From an uncultured Ruminococcus sp. (GTDB lineage: Bacteria; Bacillota; Clostridia; Oscillospirales; Acutalibacteraceae): a DNA stretch of 42,208 bases. The stretch lies in contig CACYDP010000059.1 in assembly GCA_902773135.1 (NCBI GenBank), positions 1-42,208 on the forward strand, given 5' to 3'. The position numbers and the translations under genes are program-made. The notes under the pieces were generated by a model. It was not told the DNA's origin and ran no database searches. It saw nothing but the letters and a program-made list of their open reading frames with translations. Of this stretch, positions 1 through 7,024 are shown in pieces. The first letter of the stretch is position 1; each line of letters opens with the position of its first letter.

Positions 1-1
1 T

Positions 2-793
2 ACTCCCTCCAACGCTGCCAACAAAACAGTAACGTGGAGCACTTCCAACAGCAAAGTGGCAACTGTATCAAACGGTAAGGTTACTGCCATAAGTGCCGGT
101 ACAGCGACTATTACCGCAAAATCCAATAACGGAAAGACAGCCTCCTGCAAAGTGACCGTCAAAGCTCCCACTGTTCCCAAAGATAATGGTTCTCAATTGG
201 TTGATAACGCAGGTGTTGGCGGAGGAAGTGTGTCTACTTGGGTCAACTGGAACAACATCACCGCCAAATCCAATTTCAAAGGTGAGGGCGGTTGGAAATA
301 TAAATATTCCTATAAGAATGACAAAGACAATAAATGGGTCGATATGACCGGCTATATCACCAGCAGCAGTTACAGATTGCCGAAATTCACCACAGCAGGC
401 AACTATACGATTCGTATTGCCGCTATCGACAAATACGGACAATATGCGTCAAAATATACTTATCTGATGGTAAAGCAGGACAGCAAAAAAGCCCTCAAAG
501 ATAACGGCTCAAAACTGAGTGCCATAACTGTATCAAAAGGACAGACCATCACGATGTCTTCCAAATTCACGGGCGGTGTCGTACCGTATAGATACAAGTA
601 TGCATACAGGAAAAACGGCGGGGCTTGGGTTGCCATTGCACAGCCGAAACACGACAATACCACAGGTTACTCGACAGATGATAACTTTAGTTTTAAACTT
701 CCGTCGCAGTCGGGCACGTATACTATTAAGGTCGTTTGCCGTGACGGCGTTGGCAAGACCTGTTCCAAAGATATTAACGTGACAGTGAAATAA
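2..793 (+). CDS. Ig-like (Big_2) cell-surface protein, 3' part only
   Basis: The reading frame is open from base 2, so the gene begins outside the window; 263 residues are visible. They start inside a Big_2-type bacterial Ig-like domain (pattern VTWSTSNSKVATV, then TATITAKSNNGKTASCKVTV, to about residue 58). Two C-terminal beta-rich domains follow, each with repeated Tyr and Trp, such as GGWKYKYSYKND and PYRYKYAYRK, resembling Y_Y_Y-type modules. No sortase motif or membrane anchor is visible at the end. The downstream gene at 951 ends in the same domain trio, and part of it is nearly identical at DNA level, so the two are recent paralogues. Big_2 domains are usual in secreted or surface-attached adhesins; the exact ligand is unknown. 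The family call is firm, the function is inferred. Confidence 0.8.
   Translation, partial: TPSNAANKTVTWSTSNSKVATVSNGKVTAISAGTATITAKSNNGKTASCKVTVKAPTVPKDNGSQLVDNAGVGGGSVSTWVNWNNITAKSNFKGEGGWKYKYSYKNDKDNKWVDMTGYITSSSYRLPKFTTAGNYTIRIAAIDKYGQYASKYTYLMVKQDSKKALKDNGSKLSAITVSKGQTITMSSKFTGGVVPYRYKYAYRKNGGAWVAIAQPKHDNTTGYSTDDNFSFKLPSQSGTYTIKVVCRDGVGKTCSKDINVTVK
233..476 (+). repeat. direct repeat copy A (shared with 2805-3048)
   Basis: This stretch encodes the first C-terminal beta domain of the leading gene and aligns without gaps to 2805-3048 at a constant offset of 2572 bases. From 311 to 451 I count 8 differences in 141 bases, mostly at third codon positions. The similarity points to recent duplication or gene conversion between the two surface-protein genes. 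Confidence 0.85.
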
Positions 794-804
794 TCATCAG
801 CCAA

Positions 805-830
805 GCCGGAGAAATGTTTTGGCATTTTCT
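805..830 (+). terminator. weak possible terminator
   Basis: Bases 805-810 can pair with 818-823 (six pairs, two of them G-U) around a 7-base loop, followed by the T-rich run ATTTTCTTT. It lies just after the stop codon of the first gene and before the strong promoter at 882. The stem is short, so this is tentative. Confidence 0.25.
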
Positions 831-881
831 TTATGATGGTTGGGACTGATTGTTATTTTTCGTTTAATTCAACAAAAAATA

Positions 882-910
882 TTGACATTACATACATATA
901 TATGTATAAT
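882..910 (+). promoter_or_regulatory. consensus sigma-A promoter with palindrome in the spacer/-10
   Basis: TTGACA at 882-887 and TATAAT at 905-910 are separated by exactly 17 bases, a perfect consensus match. A 16-base perfect palindrome (ATACATATATATGTAT, 892-907) covers the spacer and enters the -10 box. It could be an operator for a dimeric repressor or simply AT-rich promoter DNA. It drives the LRR/Ig-like protein starting at 951. Confidence 0.8.
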
Positions 911-950
911 AGTGTTATACTTTTTGAAAAATGTAAGAGGAGGTCTTATA

Positions 951-3359
951 ATGTCAATTTATCAGAAATTTTTGAAAAAAGTATTGTGTGTCAGTCTTGC
1001 CGCTTTAACGCTTGGTGCTTATGCCGGTACAGCACTGCCACAGTATGTGGGTACGGAAATAACGGCTAATGCGGCAAGTGAAGTCAGCTTCACTTATATA
1101 AAGAATGGTGACGGTACTGCTACCATCGTAGGCTGCAGTGGAGTAGGGGATATTGTTATCCCTGAAAAAATAGATATTTATACGGTTACGGCTATTGGAT
1201 ATGATTATTCCAGTAATAGTTTTCATAATACATCTATACGTTCGATTGTGATTCCTAAAACTGTGAAAACGATTGGGGCAAATACATTTGAAGGCAATAC
1301 CGGACTTAGAAGTGTTACGCTGAATAAAGGTCTTGAAACGATCAAATCAAGTGCATTTAAAGGCTGTACATCGCTGAAAGAGATCAATATTCCATCTACT
1401 GTCGAAGTGATAGGTGATAATGCTTTTTACGGATGTGCACTTTTGGAAAAAGCAGTGATAGGAGATGATGTGACGAAAATAGGCGATGAAGCGTTTTATA
1501 ATTGCGTACGTCTGAAAAATCTTACCATCGGTGATTCTGTTCAGAAAATAGGCAACAGTGCTTTTTCAGGCTGTACCTCTCTTGAAAAGGTAGTTATTCC
1601 TGATTCAGTGCTTGAAATGGGGCATTCCACATTTTCAGGCTGTACCTCTCTCAAAACTGTTAAGCTTGGCACAGGACTTTCAGCAATACCGAGTAGTTGT
1701 TTTCAGTCTACTGCTCTGTCAGACCTGCCGGAAATGCAGTATATAACGGTGATAGGATACAAGGCATTTTACGATTGTGATAATCTGACAGGCTTTTTTA
1801 TTCCCGATTGTGTTACAGAAATAGGCGGATTTGCATTTGAAGATTGCGACAATTTAAAATGGTTAGTCATATCGGATACAGTTCAAAAGGTTGGTACGTC
1901 GCCGTCGTCTTATGGTTCTAAGATATTTTGTGATGATAGTTCGACTCGCTTATATTCATTTACTCGTAACAAAACTCTTAATTATTATGGTTATGACTAT
2001 GAAATCATCAATGCTTCGGATTTGATTACGCTGAATAAAACAACACTGACAATGCGTAATGGTACAAGTGAAACGCTGGCAGCATCAGTAAGTACAAAAT
2101 TTTACAAAGACCGTACAGTAAAATGGAGCTCCTCTAACAGCAGTGTTGTCAGTGTCAGCGGCGGAAAGCTCACGGCAAAAAAGACCGGACAGGCTGTTAT
2201 CACTGCTGCGACCGTAAACGGCATTGAGGCGAAATGCACCGTTGCTGTCAAGGCTGATCCAACATCGATCAAGCTGAATAAAACATCGACTACGATCGAT
2301 CCTCGTAAAACCGAAACACTCAAAGTAACGCTGAACCCCGTCAACGCCTATGATGTTCTGACGTGGACAAGCTCCAATACAAAGATCGCTAAGGTATCAA
2401 ACGGCAAGATCACAGCAATTGGTCCGGGAACAGCTACCATTACAGCGAAAACAAATAATGGCAAAACAGCGTCCTGTAAAGTGACGGTGACAACGCCCGT
2501 GTCGAGTGTAAAACTTTCCAAGACATCGCTGACTTTGCCCAAGGGTGCAAGTGAAACGATCACAACGACAATTGCTCCCTCTAATGCGTCTAATAAAACA
2601 ATCACGTGGACAACAAGCAACAGCAGTGTCGCCACTGTATCAAACGGCAAGATCACAGCCAAAAGCAATGGTACAGCCACTATTACCGCCAAATCCCATA
2701 ACGGAAAGACAGCGTTCTGCGAAGTGACCGTTATAACACCCGTTGCACCTGCTGACAACGGCTCAAAACTCGTGAACAATCAGGGTCAGGGCGGCAACAA
2801 TACATCGACGTGGATCAACTGGAACAACATCACCGCCAAAGCATACTTTAAAGGCGAGGGCGGCTGGAAGTATAAGTACTCCTATAAAAATGACAAAGAC
2901 AACAAATGGGTCGATATGACCGGCTACATCACCAGTAGCAGTTACAGATTGCCGAAATTCACCACAGCAGGCAACTATACGATCCGTATTGCCGCCATCG
3001 ACAAATGCGGACAATATGCATCAAAATATACTTTCCTGACAGTCAAGAGAAATACCAATACCACATTGAGAAACACTTCTTCCGGACTGAGTAACACCTA
3101 TGTATCAATAGGACAAACGATTACTGCCAATGCAAATTTCACAGGCGGGGTTATTCCTTACCGATATAAATATGCGTGCAAACAGGAAGGCGGAATGTGG
3201 ATGGAAATTCCACAGTGGGAACACGATAATGCAATTTATTCGACAGATAATCGTTTCCAGTTCCAATTTCTTCGGTCGGGCAGATATACGATTAAAATCG
3301 TATGCCGTGACGGTGCAGGCAAGACCGCATCAAAGGATATTAACGTGACCGTCCGATAA
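951..3359 (+). CDS. secreted BspA-type leucine-rich repeat protein with Big_2 Ig-like domains
   Basis: The start at 951 is chosen because AGGAGG lies 8 bases upstream and the protein then opens with a signal peptide (basic FLKK, hydrophobic core, probable cleavage after AnA near residue 42). The product is 802 aa. Residues about 60-350 are BspA/TpLRR (LRR_5) repeats with recurring I-P-x-x-V-x-x-I-G-x-x-A-F-x-x-C-x-x-L units. Three Big_2 domains follow (about 354-433, 434-513, 514-595). Two Tyr/Trp-rich beta domains (about 596-697 and 698-802) are shared with the preceding gene. There is no LPxTG, membrane anchor or dockerin, so retention at the wall is not explained by the sequence. BspA-like LRR proteins of gut and oral bacteria bind host or bacterial surfaces; that role is inferred here. 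It is a single gene between its own promoter and terminator. Confidence 0.85.
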   Translation: MSIYQKFLKKVLCVSLAALTLGAYAGTALPQYVGTEITANAASEVSFTYIKNGDGTATIVGCSGVGDIVIPEKIDIYTVTAIGYDYSSNSFHNTSIRSIVIPKTVKTIGANTFEGNTGLRSVTLNKGLETIKSSAFKGCTSLKEINIPSTVEVIGDNAFYGCALLEKAVIGDDVTKIGDEAFYNCVRLKNLTIGDSVQKIGNSAFSGCTSLEKVVIPDSVLEMGHSTFSGCTSLKTVKLGTGLSAIPSSCFQSTALSDLPEMQYITVIGYKAFYDCDNLTGFFIPDCVTEIGGFAFEDCDNLKWLVISDTVQKVGTSPSSYGSKIFCDDSSTRLYSFTRNKTLNYYGYDYEIINASDLITLNKTTLTMRNGTSETLAASVSTKFYKDRTVKWSSSNSSVVSVSGGKLTAKKTGQAVITAATVNGIEAKCTVAVKADPTSIKLNKTSTTIDPRKTETLKVTLNPVNAYDVLTWTSSNTKIAKVSNGKITAIGPGTATITAKTNNGKTASCKVTVTTPVSSVKLSKTSLTLPKGASETITTTIAPSNASNKTITWTTSNSSVATVSNGKITAKSNGTATITAKSHNGKTAFCEVTVITPVAPADNGSKLVNNQGQGGNNTSTWINWNNITAKAYFKGEGGWKYKYSYKNDKDNKWVDMTGYITSSSYRLPKFTTAGNYTIRIAAIDKCGQYASKYTFLTVKRNTNTTLRNTSSGLSNTYVSIGQTITANANFTGGVIPYRYKYACKQEGGMWMEIPQWEHDNAIYSTDNRFQFQFLRSGRYTIKIVCRDGAGKTASKDINVTVR
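2805..3048 (+). repeat. direct repeat copy B (shared with 233-476)
   Basis: Second copy of the coding repeat, inside the 802-aa LRR/Ig-like protein. The flanking domain that follows is much less similar, so the near-identity is confined to one domain. That pattern fits gene conversion or slippage-type exchange better than a simple whole-gene duplication. Confidence 0.85.
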
Positions 3360-3366
3360 ACATACA

Positions 3367-3405
3367 AGAACCGTATACTCACAGCAGTATGCGGTTCTTT
3401 TGTTT
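3367..3405 (+). terminator. intrinsic terminator of the LRR/Ig-like gene
   Basis: The arms AGAACCGTATAC (3367-3378) and GTATGCGGTTCT (3387-3398) form a 12-bp stem with one G-U pair and an 8-base loop, followed by TTTTGTTT. It sits 8 bases after the stop codon. Confidence 0.9.
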
Positions 3406-3462
3406 GTGTGCGGAATCATATTCGGAGAATTTGGCGAATACACTTCAATGAGGTGATGACGG

Positions 3463-3879
3463 GTGCGGAAAAATGCAGTACAAACCGATAACACAAACAG
3501 CCATATGTCAAGAAGAGTGAAAGCCGAAACAGCAGGTGTGCTGACAGGAACAGTTATTTCGGTGTTGATAGTCGCTTTGATGTCCTTTATATTTGTGAAA
3601 ATCGGAACAGTGCCTGATACGGCGGCTGTGCCGTGTGCATTGGCAGCGTTGTGTATAGGAGCATTTCTGGGAGGCTATATTTGTGCAAAAACAGCCGGAA
3701 GTTTTGGAATGATGATGGGAGCACTCAGCGGTTTTTTTCTGTTTGTGATTCTATTGGCGGCAGGCTGTGCCGCGGGGAGCGAACCGGGGATCGTATCACT
3801 GCTGAGGTTGGCGGCGGCTGTTTTATGCGGTGCATTGGGCGGAATCGCAGGGGTCAATAAGAAGAAACGAAGAAAATAA
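3463..3879 (+). CDS. TIGR04086-type small integral membrane protein
   Basis: A 138-aa protein with a short basic N-terminus and four hydrophobic segments (about residues 25-48, 55-73, 77-99 and 108-128), ending in a basic KKKRRK tail. The GTG start is supported by GAGGTG 7 bases upstream. Length, four-helix layout and glycine-rich helices match the uncharacterised TIGR04086 family. From memory of clostridial genomes, that family often lies beside yajC, the SCIFF peptide gene and its maturase, and here it is directly upstream of the SCIFF gene. A role in secretion or handling of the SCIFF product is possible but unproven. The basic C-terminus suggests an in-side tail. The family call rests on pattern recognition, not a search. 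Confidence 0.65.
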   Translation: MRKNAVQTDNTNSHMSRRVKAETAGVLTGTVISVLIVALMSFIFVKIGTVPDTAAVPCALAALCIGAFLGGYICAKTAGSFGMMMGALSGFFLFVILLAAGCAAGSEPGIVSLLRLAAAVLCGALGGIAGVNKKKRRK

Positions 3880-3899
3880 TTATTATTTGTGTATTGTGC

Positions 3900-3928
3900 T
3901 TGAATTTAATTTTAAAATATGATATGAT
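3900..3928 (+). promoter_or_regulatory. promoter of the SCIFF gene
   Basis: TTGAAT (3900-3905), 17-base spacer, TATGAT (3923-3928). Both boxes match the consensus at five of six positions. The transcript would carry a leader of about 60 bases before the SCIFF start at 3996. Confidence 0.65.
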
Positions 3929-3995
3929 AAGAATATATCAATGTGCCGTAATGTGTCGAATTGGTGACATTATGGTGAAAGAAAGGATGATTCTG

Positions 3996-4142
3996 ATGAA
4001 GGCAGGAAAGCATATCAAAACTCTTAACAGTGCAAATCTCAGAGAATCTGCTGCAAAGGGCGGCTGCGGCGAATGCCAGGCTTCATGTCAGTCTGCTTGC
4101 AAGACCTCTTGTACGGTTGCAAACCAGAAGTGCGAAAAGTAA
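3996..4142 (+). CDS. scfA: SCIFF ranthipeptide precursor (six cysteines in forty-five residues)
   Basis: This 48-aa peptide is the precursor of a ribosomally made, thioether-crosslinked peptide. Six cysteines fall at residues 24, 27, 31, 35, 39 and 46, and the family hallmarks KHIKTLNS and CQSACKTSCT are both visible. In the SCIFF family a paired radical SAM enzyme links Cys sulfur to side-chain carbon of a nearby residue. The cognate enzyme lies 124 bases downstream. I chose ATG 3996 because AAAGGA lies 8 bases upstream and family members begin close to KHIKTL; an in-frame ATG at 3987 is less well placed. SCIFF is nearly universal in Clostridia, but its biological role is still unsettled, with quorum-type or housekeeping roles proposed. 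Identification is firm. Confidence 0.95.
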   Translation: MKAGKHIKTLNSANLRESAAKGGCGECQASCQSACKTSCTVANQKCEK

Positions 4143-4167
4143 TTTTCTTACATCGCATTAAAAAGGT

Positions 4168-4194
4168 AAAGGGCGGATATTGTGTCCGCCCTTT
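4168..4194 (+). terminator. hairpin between SCIFF gene and maturase gene (attenuator or mRNA-end stabiliser)
   Basis: A perfect 10-bp stem (AAAGGGCGGA at 4168-4177 with TCCGCCCTTT at 4185-4194) surrounds a 7-base loop. The following bases, ATCATTTACTT, are only moderately T-rich, so read-through into the maturase gene is likely. The arrangement would give abundant precursor mRNA and less enzyme mRNA. Confidence 0.75.
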
Positions 4195-4266
4195 ATCATT
4201 TACTTGGTTGGTATAGTCAACGATATGAAAAATCACTTGTTTTATTTAGAGGAGTTAAAACAAAAA

Positions 4267-5682
4267 ATGATACATAAATATAAACTGAACGGATATAATA
4301 TCTGCCTTGATGTTCACAGCGGTGCGGTTCACGTGCTGGATGATGCTGCTTATGACATTCTGGATTACTGTGATGAAAATATGACGGAAAATCCGCCCGA
4401 AGCAATGTTCTCGGCACTTTCAGGGAAATATGACAGAGACGAATTGACGGAAACATATGAGGCTCTTTATGAACTGTATGAGATGGGTCAGCTTTTTTCA
4501 CCTGATGATTATGAAAAATTTGCCGATATGATGACAAAAGCTCCTGTTAAATCAATGTGCATCAATATCTCGCACGACTGTAATCTTCGCTGTGAATACT
4601 GTTTTGCCGCAAAAGGTGATTTCGGACAGGGCAGATGTCTGATGTCGATCGAAACTGCTAAAAAAGCCATTGATTTTATCATTGCCAATTCGGGTACAAG
4701 ACATAATCTGGAAGTGGACTTTTTCGGCGGCGAACCGCTGATGAATTTCAAAGTGGTACAGCAGACAGTGGAATATGCCAGAAGTATAGAAAAACAGCAT
4801 CATAAGAATTTCAGATTTACCCTGACAACCAACGGTCTGCTGCTCGATGACGAAAAAATGGAGTATCTCAACAGAGAGATGGCAAATGTCGTACTTTCTC
4901 TTGACGGAAGAAAAGAAGTCAACGATAAGCTCCGTGTTACTCCCGGCGGAAAAGGCTGTTATGATATTATTGTTCCGAAGTACCAGAAACTCATATCGCA
5001 GAGAAGCAAAGATAAGGATTACTATATCAGAGGAACGTTTACCAAGTATAATCTGGATTTCACCAATGATATTCTGGAAATGAGAAAACTCGGTTTTGAT
5101 CAGCTTTCTATTGAACCGGTAGTATCCGACCCGAAACTGGACTACTCTATCAAATATGAAGACTTGCCGGTTGTATTTGAAGAATATGAGCGTCTTGCCA
5201 ACACCATTATCGAATCACGTCGAAAAGGTGATTATTATAATTTCTTCCATTTTATGATTGATCTGAATCAGGGACCCTGTGCCATCAAACGTCTGAGGGG
5301 CTGCGGCTGCGGCAATGAATATGTAGCGGTAACACCTCAGGGGGATATTTATCCTTGTCATCAGTTTGTCGGAAATGAGGACTATAAAATGGGTAACCTG
5401 AACGACGGTACCTTTAATACGGATATGAAAATGCAGTTTGCACGGGCAAATGTGTATTCCAAAGATAACTGCAAGAACTGCTGGGCAAAATTCTATTGCA
5501 GCGGTGGCTGTAATGCTAATAATTTCCAGTATGAAGGCGATATTAAAAAGTCGCATAAAACCTCATGTGAACTAGAAAAGAAACGTCTGGAATGTGCGAT
5601 TATGATCAAAGCCGCTCTGGCAGAATCGGGCGACAGCAGTGCTTGTGACGGAGAAGACTGCATCGTTGAAGTCTGTCACTGA
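4267..5682 (+). CDS. scfB: SCIFF peptide maturase, SPASM-domain radical SAM enzyme
   Basis: The 471-aa enzyme installs thioether crosslinks in the SCIFF peptide. ATG 4267 is chosen because the family starts with M-I-H-K followed by NGYNICLDVHSGAVHV, and AGAGGAG lies upstream (12-base gap). Residues 1-95 form the precursor-binding (RRE-like) region. The radical SAM CxxxCxxC motif is C105, C109, C112 (CNLRCEYC), followed by the GGEPL motif of the SAM site. The C-terminal third carries the SPASM/twitch cysteines: an RGCGCGNEY cluster, YPCHQF, then CKNCWAKFYCSGGC, which bind auxiliary 4Fe-4S clusters. A short acidic, Cys-containing tail (DGEDCIVEVCH) ends the protein. Start of the next gene is 19 bases on. 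All key residues are present, so it should be active. Confidence 0.95.
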   Translation: MIHKYKLNGYNICLDVHSGAVHVLDDAAYDILDYCDENMTENPPEAMFSALSGKYDRDELTETYEALYELYEMGQLFSPDDYEKFADMMTKAPVKSMCINISHDCNLRCEYCFAAKGDFGQGRCLMSIETAKKAIDFIIANSGTRHNLEVDFFGGEPLMNFKVVQQTVEYARSIEKQHHKNFRFTLTTNGLLLDDEKMEYLNREMANVVLSLDGRKEVNDKLRVTPGGKGCYDIIVPKYQKLISQRSKDKDYYIRGTFTKYNLDFTNDILEMRKLGFDQLSIEPVVSDPKLDYSIKYEDLPVVFEEYERLANTIIESRRKGDYYNFFHFMIDLNQGPCAIKRLRGCGCGNEYVAVTPQGDIYPCHQFVGNEDYKMGNLNDGTFNTDMKMQFARANVYSKDNCKNCWAKFYCSGGCNANNFQYEGDIKKSHKTSCELEKKRLECAIMIKAALAESGDSSACDGEDCIVEVCH

Positions 5683-5701
5683 TGCTGAAAGGAATATGAT
5701 G

Positions 5702-5908
5702 ATGTATCAAGTCATAGAAATAATAGAACCCGATTTCGGCTGTGAGGGAATTCCTGACGGAGAAGAGCCGATGTGTGATGTTGTACTCGAATCAGAAGAC
5801 AAAGAAAGGTTACACATTCAGATTCCTGATGCAGAACTTTATCGGAAGAATATCTGCGAAGGAACAATGGTAACACTGATTGACGGAATGGCAGAAAAAG
5901 TAGATTGA
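5702..5908 (+). CDS. small acidic hypothetical protein after the SCIFF maturase
   Basis: A 68-aa acidic protein with no signal peptide or membrane segment. Three consecutive ATG codons (5696, 5699, 5702) precede YQVIEIIEPDFGCEG; GAAAGGA at 5686-5692 favours the second or third, and 5702 has a 9-base gap. Predicted content is mostly beta, with short stretches such as CDVVLES and MVTLIDG suggesting a small barrel-like fold. Two cysteines (14 and 26) are present. I do not recognise the family. It lies 19 bases after the maturase stop and is likely in the same transcript, so a part in SCIFF biosynthesis is a guess from position alone. No terminator is seen directly after it. Confidence 0.6.
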   Translation: MYQVIEIIEPDFGCEGIPDGEEPMCDVVLESEDKERLHIQIPDAELYRKNICEGTMVTLIDGMAEKVD

Positions 5909-5982
5909 TTCTCCTGATGTAAAATCTTGGAAAAGGAAGGCACAGGACAAGCAAATTTCTTTGTTTCTTGTTAAAAAACGGG

Positions 5983-6011
5983 TTGACAAATCGGTGTCAG
6001 GGTGTTATAAT
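5983..6011 (+). promoter_or_regulatory. consensus promoter of infC-rpmI-rplT
   Basis: TTGACA (5983-5988), 17-base spacer, TATAAT (6006-6011): a perfect match. Transcription should begin near 6018, giving a leader of about 215 bases before infC. Confidence 0.9.
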
Positions 6012-6017
6012 AGCGAA

Positions 6018-6170
6018 GTAAAAATAAAGTAAGGCTCAGTGCTTTCACCTGTATGGTACCGTCTGTTACAGGTCAATCGTTGATACGGAACATTGATGAT
6101 AAGCAGTGTTTCGTTTGTTTAGCTGTTGATGCACGGACGGTCGGTGACGGTTCGTGCTTTTATTTTTCAT
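6018..6170 (+). promoter_or_regulatory. structured leader of the infC operon (L20-leader-like attenuator)
   Basis: The non-coding stretch 5909-6232 holds only the promoter and this leader. Three hairpins are visible: I, arms 6047-6053 and 6067-6073 (7 bp, perfect); II, arms 6085-6092 and 6107-6114 (8 bp, one G-U); III, the terminator at 6131-6157. The loop of hairpin I (6058-6066, ACCGTCTGT) can pair over nine positions with 6133-6141, which includes the 5' arm of the terminator. That would be an antiterminating interaction. In Bacillus-type Firmicutes, excess L20 binds such a leader and promotes termination. Assignment to that class is by position and architecture; the exact L20 site was not identified. 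Confidence 0.7.
6131..6167 (+). terminator. leader terminator upstream of infC
   Basis: GCACGGAC (6131-6138) pairs with GTTCGTGC (6150-6157), one G-U, around an 11-base loop, followed by TTTTATTTTT (6158-6167). It precedes infC by 65 bases, so it must be read through for expression, which is what an attenuator does. Confidence 0.85.
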
Positions 6171-6219
6171 ATTGTTCCGCTTCTGGAACAATATGAGGTT
6201 CATTTACTTAATATGCTTT

Positions 6220-6235
6220 GGAGGTGCTCACCATT
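6220..6235 (+). promoter_or_regulatory. ribosome binding site and AUU start of infC
   Basis: GGAGGTG at 6220-6226 is followed after 6 bases by ATT (6233-6235). No ATG or GTG start is well placed; the in-frame TTG at 6218 and GTG at 6224 overlap the Shine-Dalgarno and cannot be used with it. AUU starts are known for infC in several bacteria and let IF3 repress its own synthesis. Confidence 0.8.
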
Positions 6236-6751
6236 AGCAAGCAGGAACATCAGATTAATGACGAAATTCGTGATAAGGAAATCAGAGTAATTGATTCGGA
6301 CGGAGGACAGCTCGGTATTATGTCCGCTTCACAGGCTCTTGATAAGGCGGCAGCTAAAAATCTTGACCTTGTTAAGATCGCACCGCAGGCAAAACCGCCT
6401 GTGTGTAAAATTATGGACTATGGCAAGTACAAATTTGAACAGGCTAAGAGAGAAAAAGAAGCCCGCAAAAATCAGCACATCGTTGATATTAAGGAAATAC
6501 GACTTTCTTTGAATATCGATACGCATGATTTTAATACAAAACTGAAACATACACAGAAATTTATCGCTTCGGGTGATAAGGTAAAAGTTTCTATTCGTTT
6601 CAGAGGCCGTGAAATGGGTCATCCCGAACTCGGTACGGAGATTATGAAAAGATTTTCCGAGGCTTGTCAGGAATTTGCAGTTATCGAGAAGCCCGCAAAG
6701 CTGGAGGGACGCAGTATGATTATGTTCCTCGCACCAAAACCAAACAAATAA
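6233..6751 (+). CDS. infC: translation initiation factor IF-3
   Basis: The 172-aa protein binds the 30S subunit, prevents premature joining of 50S and checks the start codon. The N-terminal domain begins near INDEIRDKEIRVID, the linker carries the basic KFEQAKREKEARKNQ helix, and the C-terminal domain starts with VDIKEIRLSLNI and contains the RFRGREMGHPELG motif. Length is normal. The start is a rare ATT, placed 6 bases after GGAGGTG. It is first in an operon with rpmI (24-base gap) and rplT, the order kept across Firmicutes. Expression is probably controlled twice: by the leader terminator upstream and by discrimination of IF3 against its own AUU start. Confidence 0.95.
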   Translation: MSKQEHQINDEIRDKEIRVIDSDGGQLGIMSASQALDKAAAKNLDLVKIAPQAKPPVCKIMDYGKYKFEQAKREKEARKNQHIVDIKEIRLSLNIDTHDFNTKLKHTQKFIASGDKVKVSIRFRGREMGHPELGTEIMKRFSEACQEFAVIEKPAKLEGRSMIMFLAPKPNK

Positions 6752-6775
6752 ACAAAATCAAGGAGGTTCTTAATT

Positions 6776-6973
6776 ATGCCTAAGATTAAGACACACAGCG
6801 GAGCAAAAAAGCGTTTTAAGCTCTCTAAAAACGGTAAGGTAATTCGTGCACACGCAAATAAATCACATATCCTTAACAAGAAAACCACAAAACGTAAGAG
6901 AGGTCTCAGAAAGACTGTTGCTGCCGATAAGACCAATGTAGCAGCTATCAAGAAGCTTATTCCTTACAAATAA
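6776..6973 (+). CDS. rpmI: 50S ribosomal protein L35
   Basis: A 65-aa, very basic protein with the typical start [15 protein letters not shown] and the motif [10 protein letters not shown] followed by [18 protein letters not shown] lies 8 bases upstream of the ATG. L35 is a small component of the large ribosomal subunit. It sits between infC and rplT as in other Firmicutes, with short gaps and no terminator, so the three genes share a transcript. Confidence 0.97.
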   Translation: MPKIKTHSGAKKRFKLSKNGKVIRAHANKSHILNKKTTKRKRGLRKTVAADKTNVAAIKKLIPYK

Positions 6974-7024
6974 TTTTTTAATTCTTGTTTGACTGAAATA
7001 TAACTTTTATCGGAGGTATATCAA

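Noticed and set aside
233-3048. The repeated surface-domain sequences as a CRISPR or VNTR array
   Set aside because: Only two copies, both in coding frame and 2.5 kb apart, with domain structure; no short spaced repeats.
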